Positions 12,431 through 25,017 of a stretch of 64,000 nt of DNA are shown one piece after another. Source of the stretch: Fomitopsis serialis (lineage: Eukaryota > Basidiomycota > Agaricomycetes > Polyporales > Fomitopsidaceae); NCBI RefSeq assembly GCF_022376445.1, contig NW_025954986.1:372001-436000 (forward strand), in the 5' to 3' direction. The position numbers and the translations under genes were made by a program. Positions within the stretch are counted from its first letter, which is position 1. The number at the start of each line of letters is the position of its first letter. The notes beneath the pieces were generated by a model that did not search any database, was not told where the DNA came from, and saw only the letters and a program-made list of their open reading frames with translations.

Positions 12431-12821
12431 CTGATGGAGGCGGTGCTTGATGACGCGGTTCAACCCAACATCGGCGGGCTGGAAGATTCCGATGCAGTTT
12501 GCGGGAATGAACATCAAGAAGATGTTCGGGAACTCCTTCCAGACGTAGAGGCGGAACTCTTCACTTGTATGGACAGGATAGCAGTCGATGATCAGAATCG
12601 CACGTTGGTCGCTCGGGAGGTTTAGTTCTTGTATCTTTCGTTCGATGTAAGGCTTCAAGATGTGAATCATCCACTGTGGTACCCGACAATGAGTGATGGC
12701 ATCTTGTCTCAATGCGAAGCACGAACCTCTTTCATTGTCTTCAAGGTACTAAAATGACTCGTTTTCTTTGCGCTTGCAGCTGACGAGAAGTTGAATCCAC
12801 GGTTCTGTGCATCACCCATCC
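12431..12821 (-). pseudogene. DDE transposase, middle piece with second and third catalytic Asp
   Basis: The frame runs from 12821 to 12727. A 53-bp intron (12674-12726, GTTCGT...CACAG) is then removed and the frame continues from 12673 to 12431. The joined protein reads ...LKTMKE/WMIHILKP..., then ILIIDCYPVHTSEEF (second Asp) and FQPADVGLNRVIKHRL (third acidic position). This layout fits the DDE_1-like superfamily, which also includes pogo/CENP-B transposases. The piece is bounded by the 12822-14698 insertion on one side and the about 8941-12430 insertion on the other. Confidence 0.75.
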
Positions 12822-14698
12822 TAAGGCTCCAACTATTTACTATCCATATACAAATATTGAGGATATATACAGTATACAGTATATATATAGTATATATATG
12901 GATATATATGGTTTATATGGTTCATGTGCTAGTACAGAATAGTGCCTAGACTTCTCCCATTCTCTCCAGTGTAATGGGCAGAGTTGGCTCAGGCAATTGT
13001 AGTTGCTGCAGTCACATGGAACTGATGGAGTGAGCAAGAACTTGAATGGGCATGGAATGAGAACTATGGTAACTATGGTACAGGCTCAAGCTTGCAAGCT
13101 CGGCCATGATAGTACCTCACCAAGAATGATAGGGGGAGGGGTATAAATACAGAGGTTTTCAATGTACATACCTCATGTGCATCAGGAAAGGTGATTCCCT
13201 CAAAATGAGTGTTGCATCTTGCCAATGGCTGCTTGTGATTTTCTGGCTCACAGATGATCCAATTTGAGCCAGTGTCTCACAGCGTGAGACTGTTGCTCAG
13301 CCGGCGCTATCGGCAACGTACCAAAGGGCGCTCACACTTTATTGCAGACCCACTTGAGACTTGAGTGTGGCTGGCTTGCAATGGACATGGAACAAGGCTG
13401 TCGAGAAGTGACCAGGGAGGTACAGTAGAGTTTTAGAAATAATTGTATGTAGTATCAGAGGTGAAATGGGCTCACAGTCCAAGACTGTCAATGGCAACTA
13501 GGCATGATGAATGTGGGCGGGAACCAAGCAGGAACACGGGTATAGGTTGTCGGCTGATTGGCCTGAGCTGGAGTCTCGCTGTTGCTTTTTGCTGAGATAG
13601 GTGCTCACCAAGGAGCATTCCTGAGCAACAATCTTGCCCATGATCGAGAGTCTCACATCTTGCCTTTCACGAGAAAATCCTGTCATTCAGTTTTCCTGAT
13701 GTGATTGCCCTTTGGGCATCATCCATGCCCAGGACACTTGCACTTGTCAGATGCTGTTCTGCTTGTTTCTCACATTTGTATGGGCCTGCTTGGGGGCTCT
13801 ATACTGAGCAGGGCTCTGGGGGAAGCCTATGAATGCCTGCCGCTCACTGGGAGTCCAGACTGAGGTCATATATGAGTCAATAAAGTGAGTGGAAAAGAAA
13901 CAGGAAACAAAAAGAATAAAAGAATGCAGTGAGTAGTCTTGACAATATTTCAATAATACACTGAACAACATCTCTGTTGTATCTGCAGGATCCTGACAAG
14001 GCAATTCAACCCAATACCTCATCTGCCATTCCCACCAAGAAGACCACCATAGCATGGCCTGCAAACTGCACAGCCCATGAGATCACACAGGAGCAAGTGT
14101 CTCCAAGTCAGTTCACATCTGACCATGACCAAGATGTTTGTTCAACACAAATGAGAATCCGAGTCCACTCTCAATGGATAAACTAAGACCACCTGTCAGT
14201 GCCAAAGCCATCACTGACAATTGACCTGAACCTGACCAGCATGCATGATCAAACCCACATACCAACAAACAAACTGCAAACCCAACAAAACTTCTGTAAA
14301 CCAACAAATAACCTGTGATCAACAATTGACACAATGACACTCAGTAAGGTGACCAGACTGCACATATGGATGTTGGACCTTACATAATGTACCATATATG
14401 GTAACCTGCAGGACAGCAGGGTTACACACTCTTGAACACACCAATCTTCATCTGTCTGGTAAGCTGGAGATAAGATAGCTGCTCATGGAAGGCAGTGATG
14501 TATTGAAGTGCCCAAAGCCCCTCCTGGTCAGCTCAGAGCCTTGTGTTAATGTGCCTTGCCATACTTTGGAATTAACCATATACTGTATACTATATTGTAT
14601 ATATCCATATACCCTGGACATGGTACATACATGGATACAGTATATGGATAAAACTGTATATACCCAGTATATACATGAAATGGTTGGAGCCTTAAGGT
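12822..14698. mobile_element. 1.9-kb AT-rich element inserted in the transposase gene (first break)
   Basis: Flanked by the direct repeat CCCATCC (12815-12821 and 14699-14705). Removing the element with one copy of the repeat restores the transposase frame exactly. The ends are short inverted repeats: TAAGGCTCCAAC on the left, and the same sequence preceded by ACCT when the right end is read inward. Both ends lead into dense TATATAC/GTATATGG stretches. The interior (about 12.95-14.45 kb) has no convincing ORF. It is a non-autonomous element of unassigned superfamily. Confidence 0.8.
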
Positions 14699-16639
14699 CC
14701 CATCCCATTGGCGTCTGAATCGGGAAGTGATCGTGTGCTTTGCCCGCTCCATACTTGTTGAAAAGGTAGGATATCTCCGTCGGCACTTGTGGCAACACAT
14801 AAAGTGTAAGCCCGCTTTTCATCCTTCGCCGCAACATTCACCTGACGCACTCCTGTCTCTTCGTAGGTGGTGTTGTTGTTTGGTAGGACATACACGCCGG
14901 TCTGATCCATTCCGACAATGAGTGTGGCTGGGATGTCATACATGACCACAGCATGCACAATGCGGAAGAATGTGCGCTCGCACAGCTCTGTGGCGTTGTC
15001 TGGGATGTGAGCTGCTGCCCGTGTCCCCTTCCGAACAGACCAGCCAAGAACACTGGAGAAGAAGTCGCCGACAAAGCGCTCGGAACACTTGAATGTGTCC
15101 AACAGCGCTGGCTGGAGCCGTTTAATCAAGGCGAGCAAGATAGACCGCCCAAGTACACGATTGACAGGAATTCCAGACTTGCGCAGGTTGATCAAGCGCG
15201 TCTTCGCTTCGAAGATAATCTCCGGGTACTTCGTAAGCACCCCCGCTCGGCCAGATGCTGTCAAGACTCTGCGATTTGCAACACTTTTGAGGGTTTGTGT
15301 CGACCAGCGCTTGCCGTGCTTCGACAACCAGTGCTGAATGGTTCCCTTTGACAGACGTGAAAAGAGCTCGGGGTGATCACGCTGGAGACTCCGTGCGAGA
15401 AGCGTTGCGGACCAGCCAACCTGGGGCGCCATGCGATTGATGTGAGTCCATAAGAATGGGTGGAACCAATTTGTCTTCTTGTGTCGCTGCTGTACGACTC
15501 CGCCGTTCTTCCCATTCCGGATCTTCTTCCAGGCCGCACCGTGCGGCCGAGAGATCTCGGCAAGGTCAGCCAGCTCCTCCCGGTCATCACTCCCTCCCGT
15601 TTGCTGGTGTTGCAGGCCAGTGCTAGCTCTGGCATTTGGTGTACGAGGTTGGTCCTTCTTCAGAGCTCTTGTCCGTGCACGATGGCGTTGCTGACGAAGT
15701 CGGTCAACTTCACGTTTGTGCGCAGCCTTCACTTCACGCCGCTCCCGTTCCTGCTCTGCCAACTTGGCACTCCTTGTGTCGCTCGCCTTGGCTTCGTTTC
15801 TCCACTTTTCATGTGCTTCGTCTCGTGTCATCGATGTCCATCCAAACATATTCAGCTTCCCTTGCTTGTTTGGTGGCAACTGATCGATGTCCGAGTCATT
15901 GCCCATGTCAGCCTTCTCCTTCCTCTTCTGTCCTCTGGTGGCCCTCGGAGGTGGCTTGAGTGTGGTATGTATGCTGTCATCCTCTGATTTGCTGCTACTG
16001 CTGATGAGATCAATTGTAGCGGAGGGCTCCGACCTGCTGGCTGCAGTGGGCTTCGGGACAGGCCGAGTTGGCTTCTTGAAGAAGTCATGGACTCTAGGCT
16101 TCAAGTTGAGAGCTTCATCCTCAGAATCGGAGCTCGAGACGATGACGCGTCTGCGAAGGAAATCAATGCATTGTCAGTTAATGTACTTACAGAACATGGA
16201 ATGCCCGTGCTTACCTTTTCTTAGGAATACTTCCACCTGTCGCCTTCGCTCCTCTGATCAACCACTCAAGCCATGCGGTCCTGATAGTCTCGCGTTCACT
16301 GCCAGTCATTGGCCGCATGCACGTCTTGAAGAAGTGTATTAAATCCTCGCAACGACGACCTCGCTCGGTGAATATAATCTCCTCATCCCGGCCGAGCGTG
16401 TGCGTTTGGAACACACATTCCAGGGTGCGTGAGAATGCGGCGAAGGTACCCTCCTCCTTTTCGAAGTCTGCATCCAGGCTGAACTGATACATTGACTTGG
16501 ATGGTTCCAGCGGCAGCGAAGACGGGAGATTGCGAACGAGTGATGCGAGGTGATTGATGCGAGCAATGAGTGTGTTCGAGAGAGCTGGTTGTTGCTGATT
16601 AGACAGCTTGGTTTTACGGGTTCCTTGTAGCATAGACAT
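14699..16639 (-). pseudogene. DDE transposase, N-terminal piece with first catalytic Asp
   Basis: Exon 1 runs 16639-16215 (start MSMLQGTRK), then a short intron (GTAAGCAC...CTTCGCAG), then exon 2 from 16150 to the insertion at 14699. Exon 2 begins RVIVSSSDSEDEALNLK. Visible parts are a Ser-rich basic head, a long charged coiled-coil-like stretch with repeated Arg/Lys (about residues 250-320), a probable helix-turn-helix (SATLLARSLQRDHPEL...TIQHWLSK), and the start of the catalytic core with VGMDQTGVYVLP. The frame runs to the insertion without a stop. A longer in-frame start at 16678 is possible. Confidence 0.75.
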
Positions 16640-17165
16640 GGTGGCTGAACAGAAGACAGATTTATTTCTCGTCAACAATGCGTAGGGGGCCTCGCCGCTC
16701 AGCGCTCAGCGCTCAATGTTCACGGCCACAACTGTGTCACGTGGACTGTGGCTACACTGAAGCGCCGAAGAGTGGTTGCAATCCTGGCTCATGTCACGCA
16801 TAACGGTAGTACGGTTGCTAAGATCTAATCCTATTTGAGTGTCACGCTGGGTATGGCGGTTGGTACCATACACTCCGCTACAGTACGTTCAGTTCAGGAG
16901 ACTGCAACATTGTAGGCATTAATGACTACAGTATCCGAGTCCTTCGATTCAATCCACTTCGTTGAGTATAAGCATCAGCAACTGTATGGGTCCTTGTGTG
17001 ATTGCCGGCAATCATGTGATAATGCGCCGTTCCGGGGCTGCGGGGCTTTGCGGGGGTGGCTGTTGTTCCGGACTTCGTCTCGCTCGAGCCGTTCAACGCG
17101 TTGAACGTTTGCTCCCTCCATCCTCCTCGCGTATTATCTGGCGTATCTTTCACAGATTTATTAGC
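16640..17165. other. Intergenic: transposon flank and promoter of the dehydrogenase
   Basis: No gene seen. The left part presumably belongs to the transposon carrying the DDE gene; I could not define its terminal repeats. The right part is the upstream region of the gene starting at 17166. Confidence 0.5.
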
Positions 17166-18978
17166 ATGTCCGTCGCGCATGGAATACGAAGACTTGGTGT
17201 CCTTGGGGCGGGTCAAATGGGTACGTCGACGTTTGAGCTCATGCGACGCGCACCGTTATTCCACGTCCGCGAGCCAACTCGCCAGCCGCGATTTCCTCAT
17301 CAACGGTAAGGAAGAGCGACTAGCTACGCAGTCCGGGTGTGCAGGAAATCTCATCGCTCAGTTGGCCTGGCAATAGTTCAAGGACGCTTTGATCTGACAT
17401 GTGGCGACCTCCTGGACGTCGAATTGACCGTCAGTACGGAATACTTCTCATCAGTTCGAGGTTCGAGCAAAGGCTTCAAGGTCGCATAAGTCTTCTACTT
17501 TTCGAATGCTTGCTCTTGGACCCATTTCACGACGGCATTTGACTGACATGCGATTTGTTAGGTCTTGGAATAACGTACGTCTCGGCACTGCACGCACGAG
17601 TACCTGTCTTGCTATATGACCGATCTACATCGCAAATCCAAAACGGTCTCAACCTAATGGATAAGCTGCTCGCGAAGGACGTCAGCAAAGGGAGGCTCAC
17701 CCCAGAGCAAGCAAAGGAGGCCCGTGACAGAGTCACCGTTGTTGGTCAAGAAAAAGGATTGAAGGGCATGAGAGATGCTGACATGGTCATCGAGGTAAGG
17801 TGGTCTTTCCCATGATGCTCCTCAACTTATACTGTCGACAGGCTGTGTCTGAGAGCCTTCAATTGAAGCAATCGATATTCCGCGATTTATCGGCGGAGGT
17901 ATCTCCTAGCGTCATCCTGGCATCCAACACGTCCTCGATTAGCGTCACGAAGATTGCTGCCTCCACTATTCCTGAAGGTAGCTCCGCCGCAGATGAAGCA
18001 GGAAAGAAGAGTGCATCGCGTGTCGTCGGTATGCTCGCCCTGTTCTGTTAACTGTCAATCGGCCGACTCTAGTCTAACTAGGCTTGCACTTCTTCAATCC
18101 CGTTCCTGTTATGGTGCGCCGCTTGCCGCAGAGCCATACATGAACGTACTTTTTGATATAACCCACAATATAGAAACTGGTGGAGCTTATATCGGCGCTC
18201 CAGACATCGCCGGAGACTCTTGACCGAGCACGCGCCTTCGCCATTGCGTGCGGTAAAGGTGCGTGCGCGCAGGTTAGGCCTTACAAGATGCCATATCCGG
18301 CCTGACACGTCGCGCAGAGGTCACGACATCACAGGACGTCCCCGGCTTCGTGTCCAACGCACTTCTTATGCCATTCATCAATGAGGTGCGTAGAACGTCC
18401 TTTGGAGCGCACGGTCTGGAAGCGCTGACTGCGTCCCGATCTGCGGCTCTTTGGCTGCAATGTCCCCCGTATAGGCGATTATGTGTCTCGAAAAGGTCGG
18501 TGCGCAGGGTGCCTTTCTCCGCCCGTCTGACGAAGCATGTATCATTAGGGCACTGCCACTCGCGATGACATTGACAAGACGCTCAAGCTGGGTATGAACC
18601 ATCCCATGGGTCCGTTGCAGCTAGGTGTGTATTCTCTGCTCCACAGCCAAGTTCGTTACTTATCGTAAATCCGTCGTAGCCGATTTGTGAGTGTCGTACG
18701 CATCGACTACATGCACCGTTCTAAATCTGAGATGCATCGTCGATCATCTGTGACGCCCGTTTCTCTATCGATCCACCCTGGTCTCGGAATCCTCGACCAA
18801 TCTGAATCCGCCGCGCCGCAAAAGCATTGGACTCGACACCTGCCTTGCGATCCAACAGACGCTCTACGTTGGCACCGCAGACTCCAAGTATCGGCCGAGC
18901 ATACTTCTAGAGCGCATGGTGGATGCAGGCTGGTATGGGAAGAAGAGTGGCAAGGGCTTTTATGAATACCCACAGTGA
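17166..18978 (+). CDS. 3-hydroxyacyl-CoA (3-hydroxybutyryl-CoA) dehydrogenase
   Basis: Ten exons give an intact protein of about 305 residues: 17166-17220, 17562-17794, 17842-18028, 18082-18113, 18174-18258, 18318-18385, 18475-18495, 18549-18624, 18680-18686 and 18825-18978. The start gives [19 protein letters not shown], a Rossmann NAD-binding GxGxxG motif. Later come the family signatures [28 protein letters not shown] (catalytic His region), [17 protein letters not shown] and [19 protein letters not shown]. The C-terminus is [13 protein letters not shown] with no peroxisomal signal. It oxidises or reduces 3-hydroxyacyl-CoA with NAD(P). The first intron (341 bp) is long for this genome, and one exon is only 7 nt. 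Confidence 0.93.
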
Positions 18979-20241
18979 AGGACTGCAAGGGGACTGCAGC
19001 GTGAGTGTGGTAGTCTTTGAATTGACGGGGCGCTAGGAGCTAACTTGGACCATTCTGGCAGCGACTTTCGGTCATGGAGGCGCATGGTCGGAATGCTTCA
19101 GTCGGAACGTGTGTCTAACCTTCACGTGGGGAGACGTCCCGTCTTGGTTGCCTCACCTAGGACGCGTGTTTTCGGCCTCAAGTTAGGTGAGGAGACGTGG
19201 TATAGCTTGTAAACTCTCTTGTAGCCATTGCTATCAAATCGCTGCGGCGCATGCATCAGTACGTCAGTGTTGTGCATCGGATTGCTAATTGCGTTAGGCC
19301 GAGGAGCTCTTCGAACTCGCTTCTCGTCTTCATGACACCCAAGACTTAGCGCTATGCACCAAGCTCACGGCGGCAGCGGATCCGAGGCCCCTGCGTGCAG
19401 CGCTTTGGAGTGAAACGTATGCACGGCTTGTTCACCATACATCCATTTCAATGCCAGCCTGGACACCTATCCAGTCGTCAAACCATCTTCCAACGATTAC
19501 TATTGCGCGCGGAACTTGCATGTTATCGATGTCCGTGTAGCTCACGGAGCTTCCCCTAACTTCCGATGGACCAACTCTACTCTGTGTAGCAAAGTCCGTC
19601 CGCCCGCGACCGCCGGCTCGGAGTCGGATGCGAGTCTTGGGCCCTTCTCGGGCAGGCCGGCTCAATCACGAGTGCTCCACAAGATTCGACCTTCCAATCC
19701 CAGGATTGCCCTGGCCCCTCCGTCCCGTCTGTACATCGTAACACGTTCACATTGTTACCGTCTTTCTCACAAACCCTCGGTCCGGAGGACCTATCACCGT
19801 AGACGCTCACGGCCTCGACGGACTACGCGATCCTAGACACTTGGCAGTGCACAGTGTGGCGAGGGGCAGGCAGTCCACGCAGGTGGTCTGCCGTTGCTGC
19901 AGGGCACCACGGAGGTGGCAACAGGCCCATGTCATTATGCTGTAGTCATCGCTATGACTTCCACCTGCGCCCACACCCACCGGGGCCACAGGCTTGTCGG
20001 ATACATTGATCGCGTATGCTTCCATCCATCTGTATTCGGATCGTTATGACCTCCCACAAAGTCATCAGACATGAAGACTCATGGCGGTCGCTTGACGCTC
20101 ATGGGTGCGGTGAGAGCCGCAAGGACCGTACACCATGCTGTGCTGTGTCTAACCCCTGCCTTCTCGCCGGTCTCCCACTGTAATTTTAAGACATGCATAA
20201 AAGCCCCCGTCTTCGTACGCTTGCTTATACTCGCCTTTCAG
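18979..20241. other. Intergenic, no clear gene
   Basis: Short frames only. A stretch at about 19300-19520 reads AEELFELASRLHDTQDLAL and on through a Trp-rich segment, which looks protein-like but has no start, no splice partners and no recognisable family. It may be a decayed gene. The end of the interval (about 20070-20241) may hold upstream exons of the Cys-rich gene. Confidence 0.4.
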
Positions 20242-20730
20242 ACTTGCACGCCCTACACCTTGACATCGCTTTCACGTCGCATAACGCAATGTGTACTACC
20301 GAGTGGTGAGTTCGTTCTACTTAGTCCCACCTCTTGATCCAAAGGGTCTGACGTTCGAGTTCGGCTAGCTGGGGCAATCAACATCGTTATGGTAGCTGCA
20401 ACGTAAGGCCCCGCCTCAGTTGTGGCGAAACACGCGCTCCCTTAGCTTACCCAATTTCAGCATTATGTCAAACAATACGAGACCGGTGTCAAGAAGGACT
20501 GTGGATCACCGACATGCGGGCTAAGTAAGGCCCATAAACATACAGCTCGGCAATGTAACTGCCCCAAGGTGTGTGCTGTGCCTTACCGTGCATGGGTTCT
20601 GCGTGCTCATCAAATCCACTAGGTATACCAGGAGGAGCGACGGATCCTAAATCTCATCCGCTATTATTGCGATGCGTGCCTGGCTCAGGGATGGAAGACG
20701 TTAGAGCGCGAGTCTGGTCGGCAGTATTGA
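20242..20730 (+). CDS. Cys/His-rich hypothetical protein (3' part; 5' end not resolved)
   Basis: Four exons join in one frame through standard splice sites: 20242-20305, 20369-20402, 20461-20568 and 20623-20730 (stop TGA at 20728). The product reads HLDIAFTSHNAMCTTECWG, then HRYGSCNHYVKQYE, DCGSPTCGLSKAHKH, QCNCPK and IRYYCDACLAQGWKTLE. Nine Cys and several His at regular spacing suggest a structural zinc-binding or disulphide-rich domain. I do not recognise the family. The upstream start is not found; an ATG at about 20071 is possible but unproven. It ends 256 bp from the convergent CHL1 gene. Confidence 0.5.
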
Positions 20731-20985
20731 GATCGCTTATTTAGTTTCGGTTGATCACCAGTATTCTAGCGCTATTTATGACAGGTTCACGACGACTTAC
20801 TGCAGACCTTATCGCTTTACGGCCCAATGGTTGGCAGTGCCATGCGACCAGAGCTTCGTCCTGTCAGTGACGGCGAGGTCTCAGACTGACATTGGCATTC
20901 GGTAGCGAAGTGCCGTGATGTTACATCGATACTCTACAAATGGAAAGCATCAATAAGATGTATCCGCGCTCGAGTGTATCCACCA

Positions 20986-23900
20986 TTACACCAAATCCAT
21001 CCTACAGTTCTTTGAGCCGCCCTTCCGACTGCGATAGAAATTTCCCAAGGTCTTCATGGCCTGTCCAAAGGTCTCTGTGACTACGGCATTCTCTGCGATC
21101 CATTGAGGAAGCTTCTCGCGAATTCGCGGAGAACTATAACGGCAATCGACTAGCACGAGAGCAGCCCAGTCATCCCGATGCCGAATAGCGCGCCCTACAG
21201 TAGCTAGGTTCAGCTGCGGCACATACTGTTACACAACAAACGCACCAATACTTTGGTTCACTGCGTTCATACACATGTTCTGATACAGCTCGGCGGCGGC
21301 GTCTTTGCAGCCATTCGCTAGTCTAGTACCAGTCTCGTTTGTCGTGAGCTGTTGTTGCAGCCTGTTGACGTATTTCATGCGTTCCTGAAGCTCTGGGGAG
21401 CCAAAATTGGCGTAAGGAAGCCCGACGATGACCACAGCACGAGCGAGGTCATCTGTGAAGTTGAGACCTTCGGACAGTTTTGCTCCGATTACCGCGAACA
21501 GCAATGCGCCACCTTTCCCGATTACTTCTCCGGTGGCGTCTGATCGATTCTGTAGTTTCCTCAGTGTGATGCCTTACGTGGCGATGCAGTGACCTGACTG
21601 ACCTCTACGACGCGGGCTGCAGCCGAGTACTCCCTCAGCACTGTCTCCACTTCTCCACTGTCATGGGGTTCAGAGAATACCTGGTCGTCATCGGCTGGGT
21701 CAGCTTGTTACATAATTTCACCTAGAAATCAGACATACCTTCTTCTTCCCGTTCAACTTCGCAATCAAGCCGCTCTTCTGCCATTCTGCCATAACCCCAT
21801 TGAGAAAGCTATACGAAGGAAGGAAGACAACGATTCCCGCAGGCGCAACGTTGACGAAGTTGAGTAAGATCTGCCCGAGTTCCGTAATCTGTAATGTCAT
21901 ATTCATATAAAGTAAGACTCAGATTGCACAGATGACGGTCATACGGTTTGTTTGTGACTCCGCTGCTCGAACTTGAATTGCAGTTCCCCTCCTCTGGGGC
22001 CTCTCTTCAGCACTAGGGTCTGCAGGCTTGTCGGTGGTATAATATGTCCGCAGGAAAAATTAGTGAGCCGTTCGTTCGGTACTGTAGAGAACAGTTGCTG
22101 TATGACGTCGGAGATCTAGCATACCACCGCGACGGCCACCGTTAGTTCCTCTGACCAGAAGCAGGGTCCGATGAAAAGACCTCTCACAGGAGACATAGTA
22201 CCTCCTGCCAGTACGACCGACCTGGCAGAGTCAATGACATCTTGGAAGTGAGTGGCAGGGTTCAGCTGTTGGTACTTTATCTCGACTTGGCCGTCCACAA
22301 CCGCTAACGTCACTCGCCCGTCTGCTCCCAGGACGGACCGTGTCGTTAGTATTTTCGTCAACAGTTGTAGCAGCAGGCAGAACCCACCGTCATTAGCAGA
22401 GGTCAGCGACGTGATAAAACCTTCCACGGCATGGAGGGGTGGGGTCGTCGTCACCAGCCGCGCGACTTTGGCTAGTTTTACGGGATCTGGAGTGCAAGGA
22501 GCCGAGTGAGGTCATCGAACCTTGAACATCAGTACGAACATGCGTATTGGTGACTGCAGCCGCTCACCCTCTCCCGCAGCCTTCTCCAGCGTCTTCACCG
22601 TATATCCAGATATTTTCCTCGCGATCTGGATGACATATGGCAGACCTTCAGTGACTCAAGAGACCAACGAGCAATCGTCTCGTCGCACCCTACTGCTCCG
22701 GAGATAGGTCTCCACCTCCAGTAGATTCACACCCTCTGACTTGCGCCCGAGCCTCTTGAGAAGCTCACCAGGTGTCATGACCTCCACGCCCTGTCCACGC
22801 GTTTTCTCTGATCCTCCTTCTGTGGGCAAATTCTTCTGGCCCGGTTTCTGCTCCGCCACCTGATTGCCCAGCTGACCAGCAGTTGTCCCTTTGTCGGGGT
22901 CTCGTCTTGAACCTTCCGCCACTCCTCTACGTACCGCTGAAGTGCGTCAAGCAGGCCCATCAGGCGTGTCAGGTGCAACGCATGATCGGTTGACAGCCGG
23001 GTGCGGAAGCGTGAGAGGTAGACAGAGAGCTGCTGGCGCGCGGCAGAAAGGGTGCGTACAGGTAGGCGGGTGGTTGAGAGGGAAAGGAGGGTGGATATGA
23101 GGTCTGCATGACGCAAATGAGCTTGGGGTTGAACTAAGCACGATACAACCGTCTACTTACTGTGAGCCTCGTCTACGATGACAATCTGATTGGTTAGATC
23201 GACTCCAAGGGCTTCTCGGGCGTTCTTTTGGAGAAGCAGATTATAGGGCAGCAAGACAAGCTGTCGGACAAACATCGGAGGTCGGCCTGCAAGAAACGGT
23301 GCAGACAAGCTAGAACTCACCTGTGCTTGCGGTATAGCTTGGCGCGAACCGAAGTACGGGCAGACATCCGCGTTCTGACCCATCTCCACCAAATCCTCGA
23401 TATCTTTAGGCGTTGCCTTTCAAGTTGCATGCACCGCCTAAACACAGCATCAACTGGAAGATTATTATTGCTCACTAGAATTTGATCACGAACGTCGAGC
23501 ATCCGCACTTCATCCTCGAGTGGAGGAAGATGCGGGCATCGACGCTTTCCTTTCTCTGACGATGCAACATTGTGATCAACAAGATGCCAATGAACAGCGA
23601 AAGGAATCTTACCGCCGAGTAATTGTCGGCATGCCTCATCAATATCTCCAGGTCGTCTCCGTAGTTCTTCATTTATACACAGCTGTTTTCGTGAAGCCAA
23701 GGACACTGTCCGTGCCGAACTGCTCAAAACATCCGCTGCCTCAGCATTACTATCTTCCGTCAGCGGCCGTTTGGCGTTGGCCTTGATGGACGAAGACGTC
23801 GTTGCATCAACCGACCGGGTATGATTCGGGGTTGGTTCGGGGTGAATGGTAACATTCAAGTCGATTCGTAGCTTCCGGAGCTCATGCATCACCTGAGCTA

Positions 23901-25017
23901 GCTGTGAATGTGTCCGCGAAGCATAGTAGATTTTGGTGCAAACGGGTTCATCTTCCTCGTTTGTCCCAGAACGTGACCCATTCTGCAACCTGTGAATGCA
24001 GCATGTCAGATAATACAATATCGGGCACTGATTAGGCTTACTTGTGCATTAGAGCACGGACAGCAGGCGAGAGATTGCTATACTCGTCATCTGAGCGCCC
24101 TTCATCTGTATCGTCCGGAAGAAAATCGCCGTCATCTTCTCGCGGAGTATCCTCGTCTGCGAGTTTCTGGTCCAGTTTGTAAGTGGGAAGTTGAGGATAT
24201 CAAATGAGAGGGGGTCAATCAAGAACATGAACATTGCGTCACTTTGCTAAAGTGTCCGTCAAGAAGGATCTCACTGCGGCAGCTCCACTCAACAGTACCA
24301 AAACAGTTCCGATAGTGATGCCTGAAGGAAAACAGCTGGGGATCAAGGTCCACACCGCGAATGAATGCTTCATGGATAGTATCCCCCAATACTAGCCATA
24401 TTCGCTAGGAGACGTCTGGAGGGTCCGATGGCATCCACCGTACCATGATCCGCATGATGCACGAGCCTCCCCAATTCATCTAGCCACAATTCTTGAGAAC
24501 ATATTAACGACATACCTGTTTCTTTCTGACGTGTCCACGAGCAAGTTTCCTCATCTCTGCCTCTTTCTTCCGCGCCTTGACCAATCGTTCTGCATACTCG
24601 CGATCCGCAGCTTCGAGCTCCCGTCGCCGCCGCTCGAGAGTCTGCTCAAGCACCCAGTCAGGACCTAGAAATTCAGTTGCAAGGTTAGAGTTTCATATAT
24701 TTGCATGGGGCATACCGTCAGTAGCCACCGACAATGCATCAAGTTGTCCCTTCCGCGCGCGCTCTTGTTCGTCTTTCAGCCATGTTAAGGAGGCACAGAG
24801 CAGGCTAAGAGTCTTTCCCTGTGTTGTATAAGCACGTTAGCCACAATTTACTTATGCCTTCCAATATATGGCTCACAGTTCCCGTCGGACTCTCAATAAT
24901 CGTCACCTTTCTATCCTCAATCGCAGAGTATAGATGTCGCATGAGGTCGAGTTGAATCCCATACGGCTCGAACGGAAATGCAGGGAAGCTCGGTGGTGTG
25001 CTTAGTTTCAGCGACAT
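20986..25017 (-). CDS. CHL1: ATP-dependent DNA helicase CHL1/DDX11 (Fe-S superfamily 2)
   Basis: Start at 25017 gives MSLKLSTPPSFPAFPFEPYG, the usual N-terminus with FPF-PYxIQ. About fifteen exons with short introns follow. Motifs in order: IIESPTGT/GKTLSLLCASL (Walker A, split by an intron), a charged linker, KIYYASRTHSQLAQ, SRKQLCINEEL with a Cys-rich Fe-S segment (KRRCPHLPP, DVCPYFGSRQAIPQAQ), IVIVDEAH (DEAH box), TPGELLKRLGRKSEGVNLLE, RIARKISGY, VVLAGGTMSP, IVVFLPSYSFLN, VIGAKLSEGLNFTDDLAR, IVGLPYANFGSPEL and QSIGRAIRHRDDW. In yeast and man this helicase supports sister-chromatid cohesion and replication. Near 22880 the frame changes at a GTCAGC, which I read as an intron rather than damage. 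It appears complete. Confidence 0.93.

Noticed and set aside
22860..22900. Frameshift in CHL1
   Set aside because: The change sits at a GT with suitable AG acceptors in a variable linker, so an intron is the simpler reading; flanking motifs are intact.
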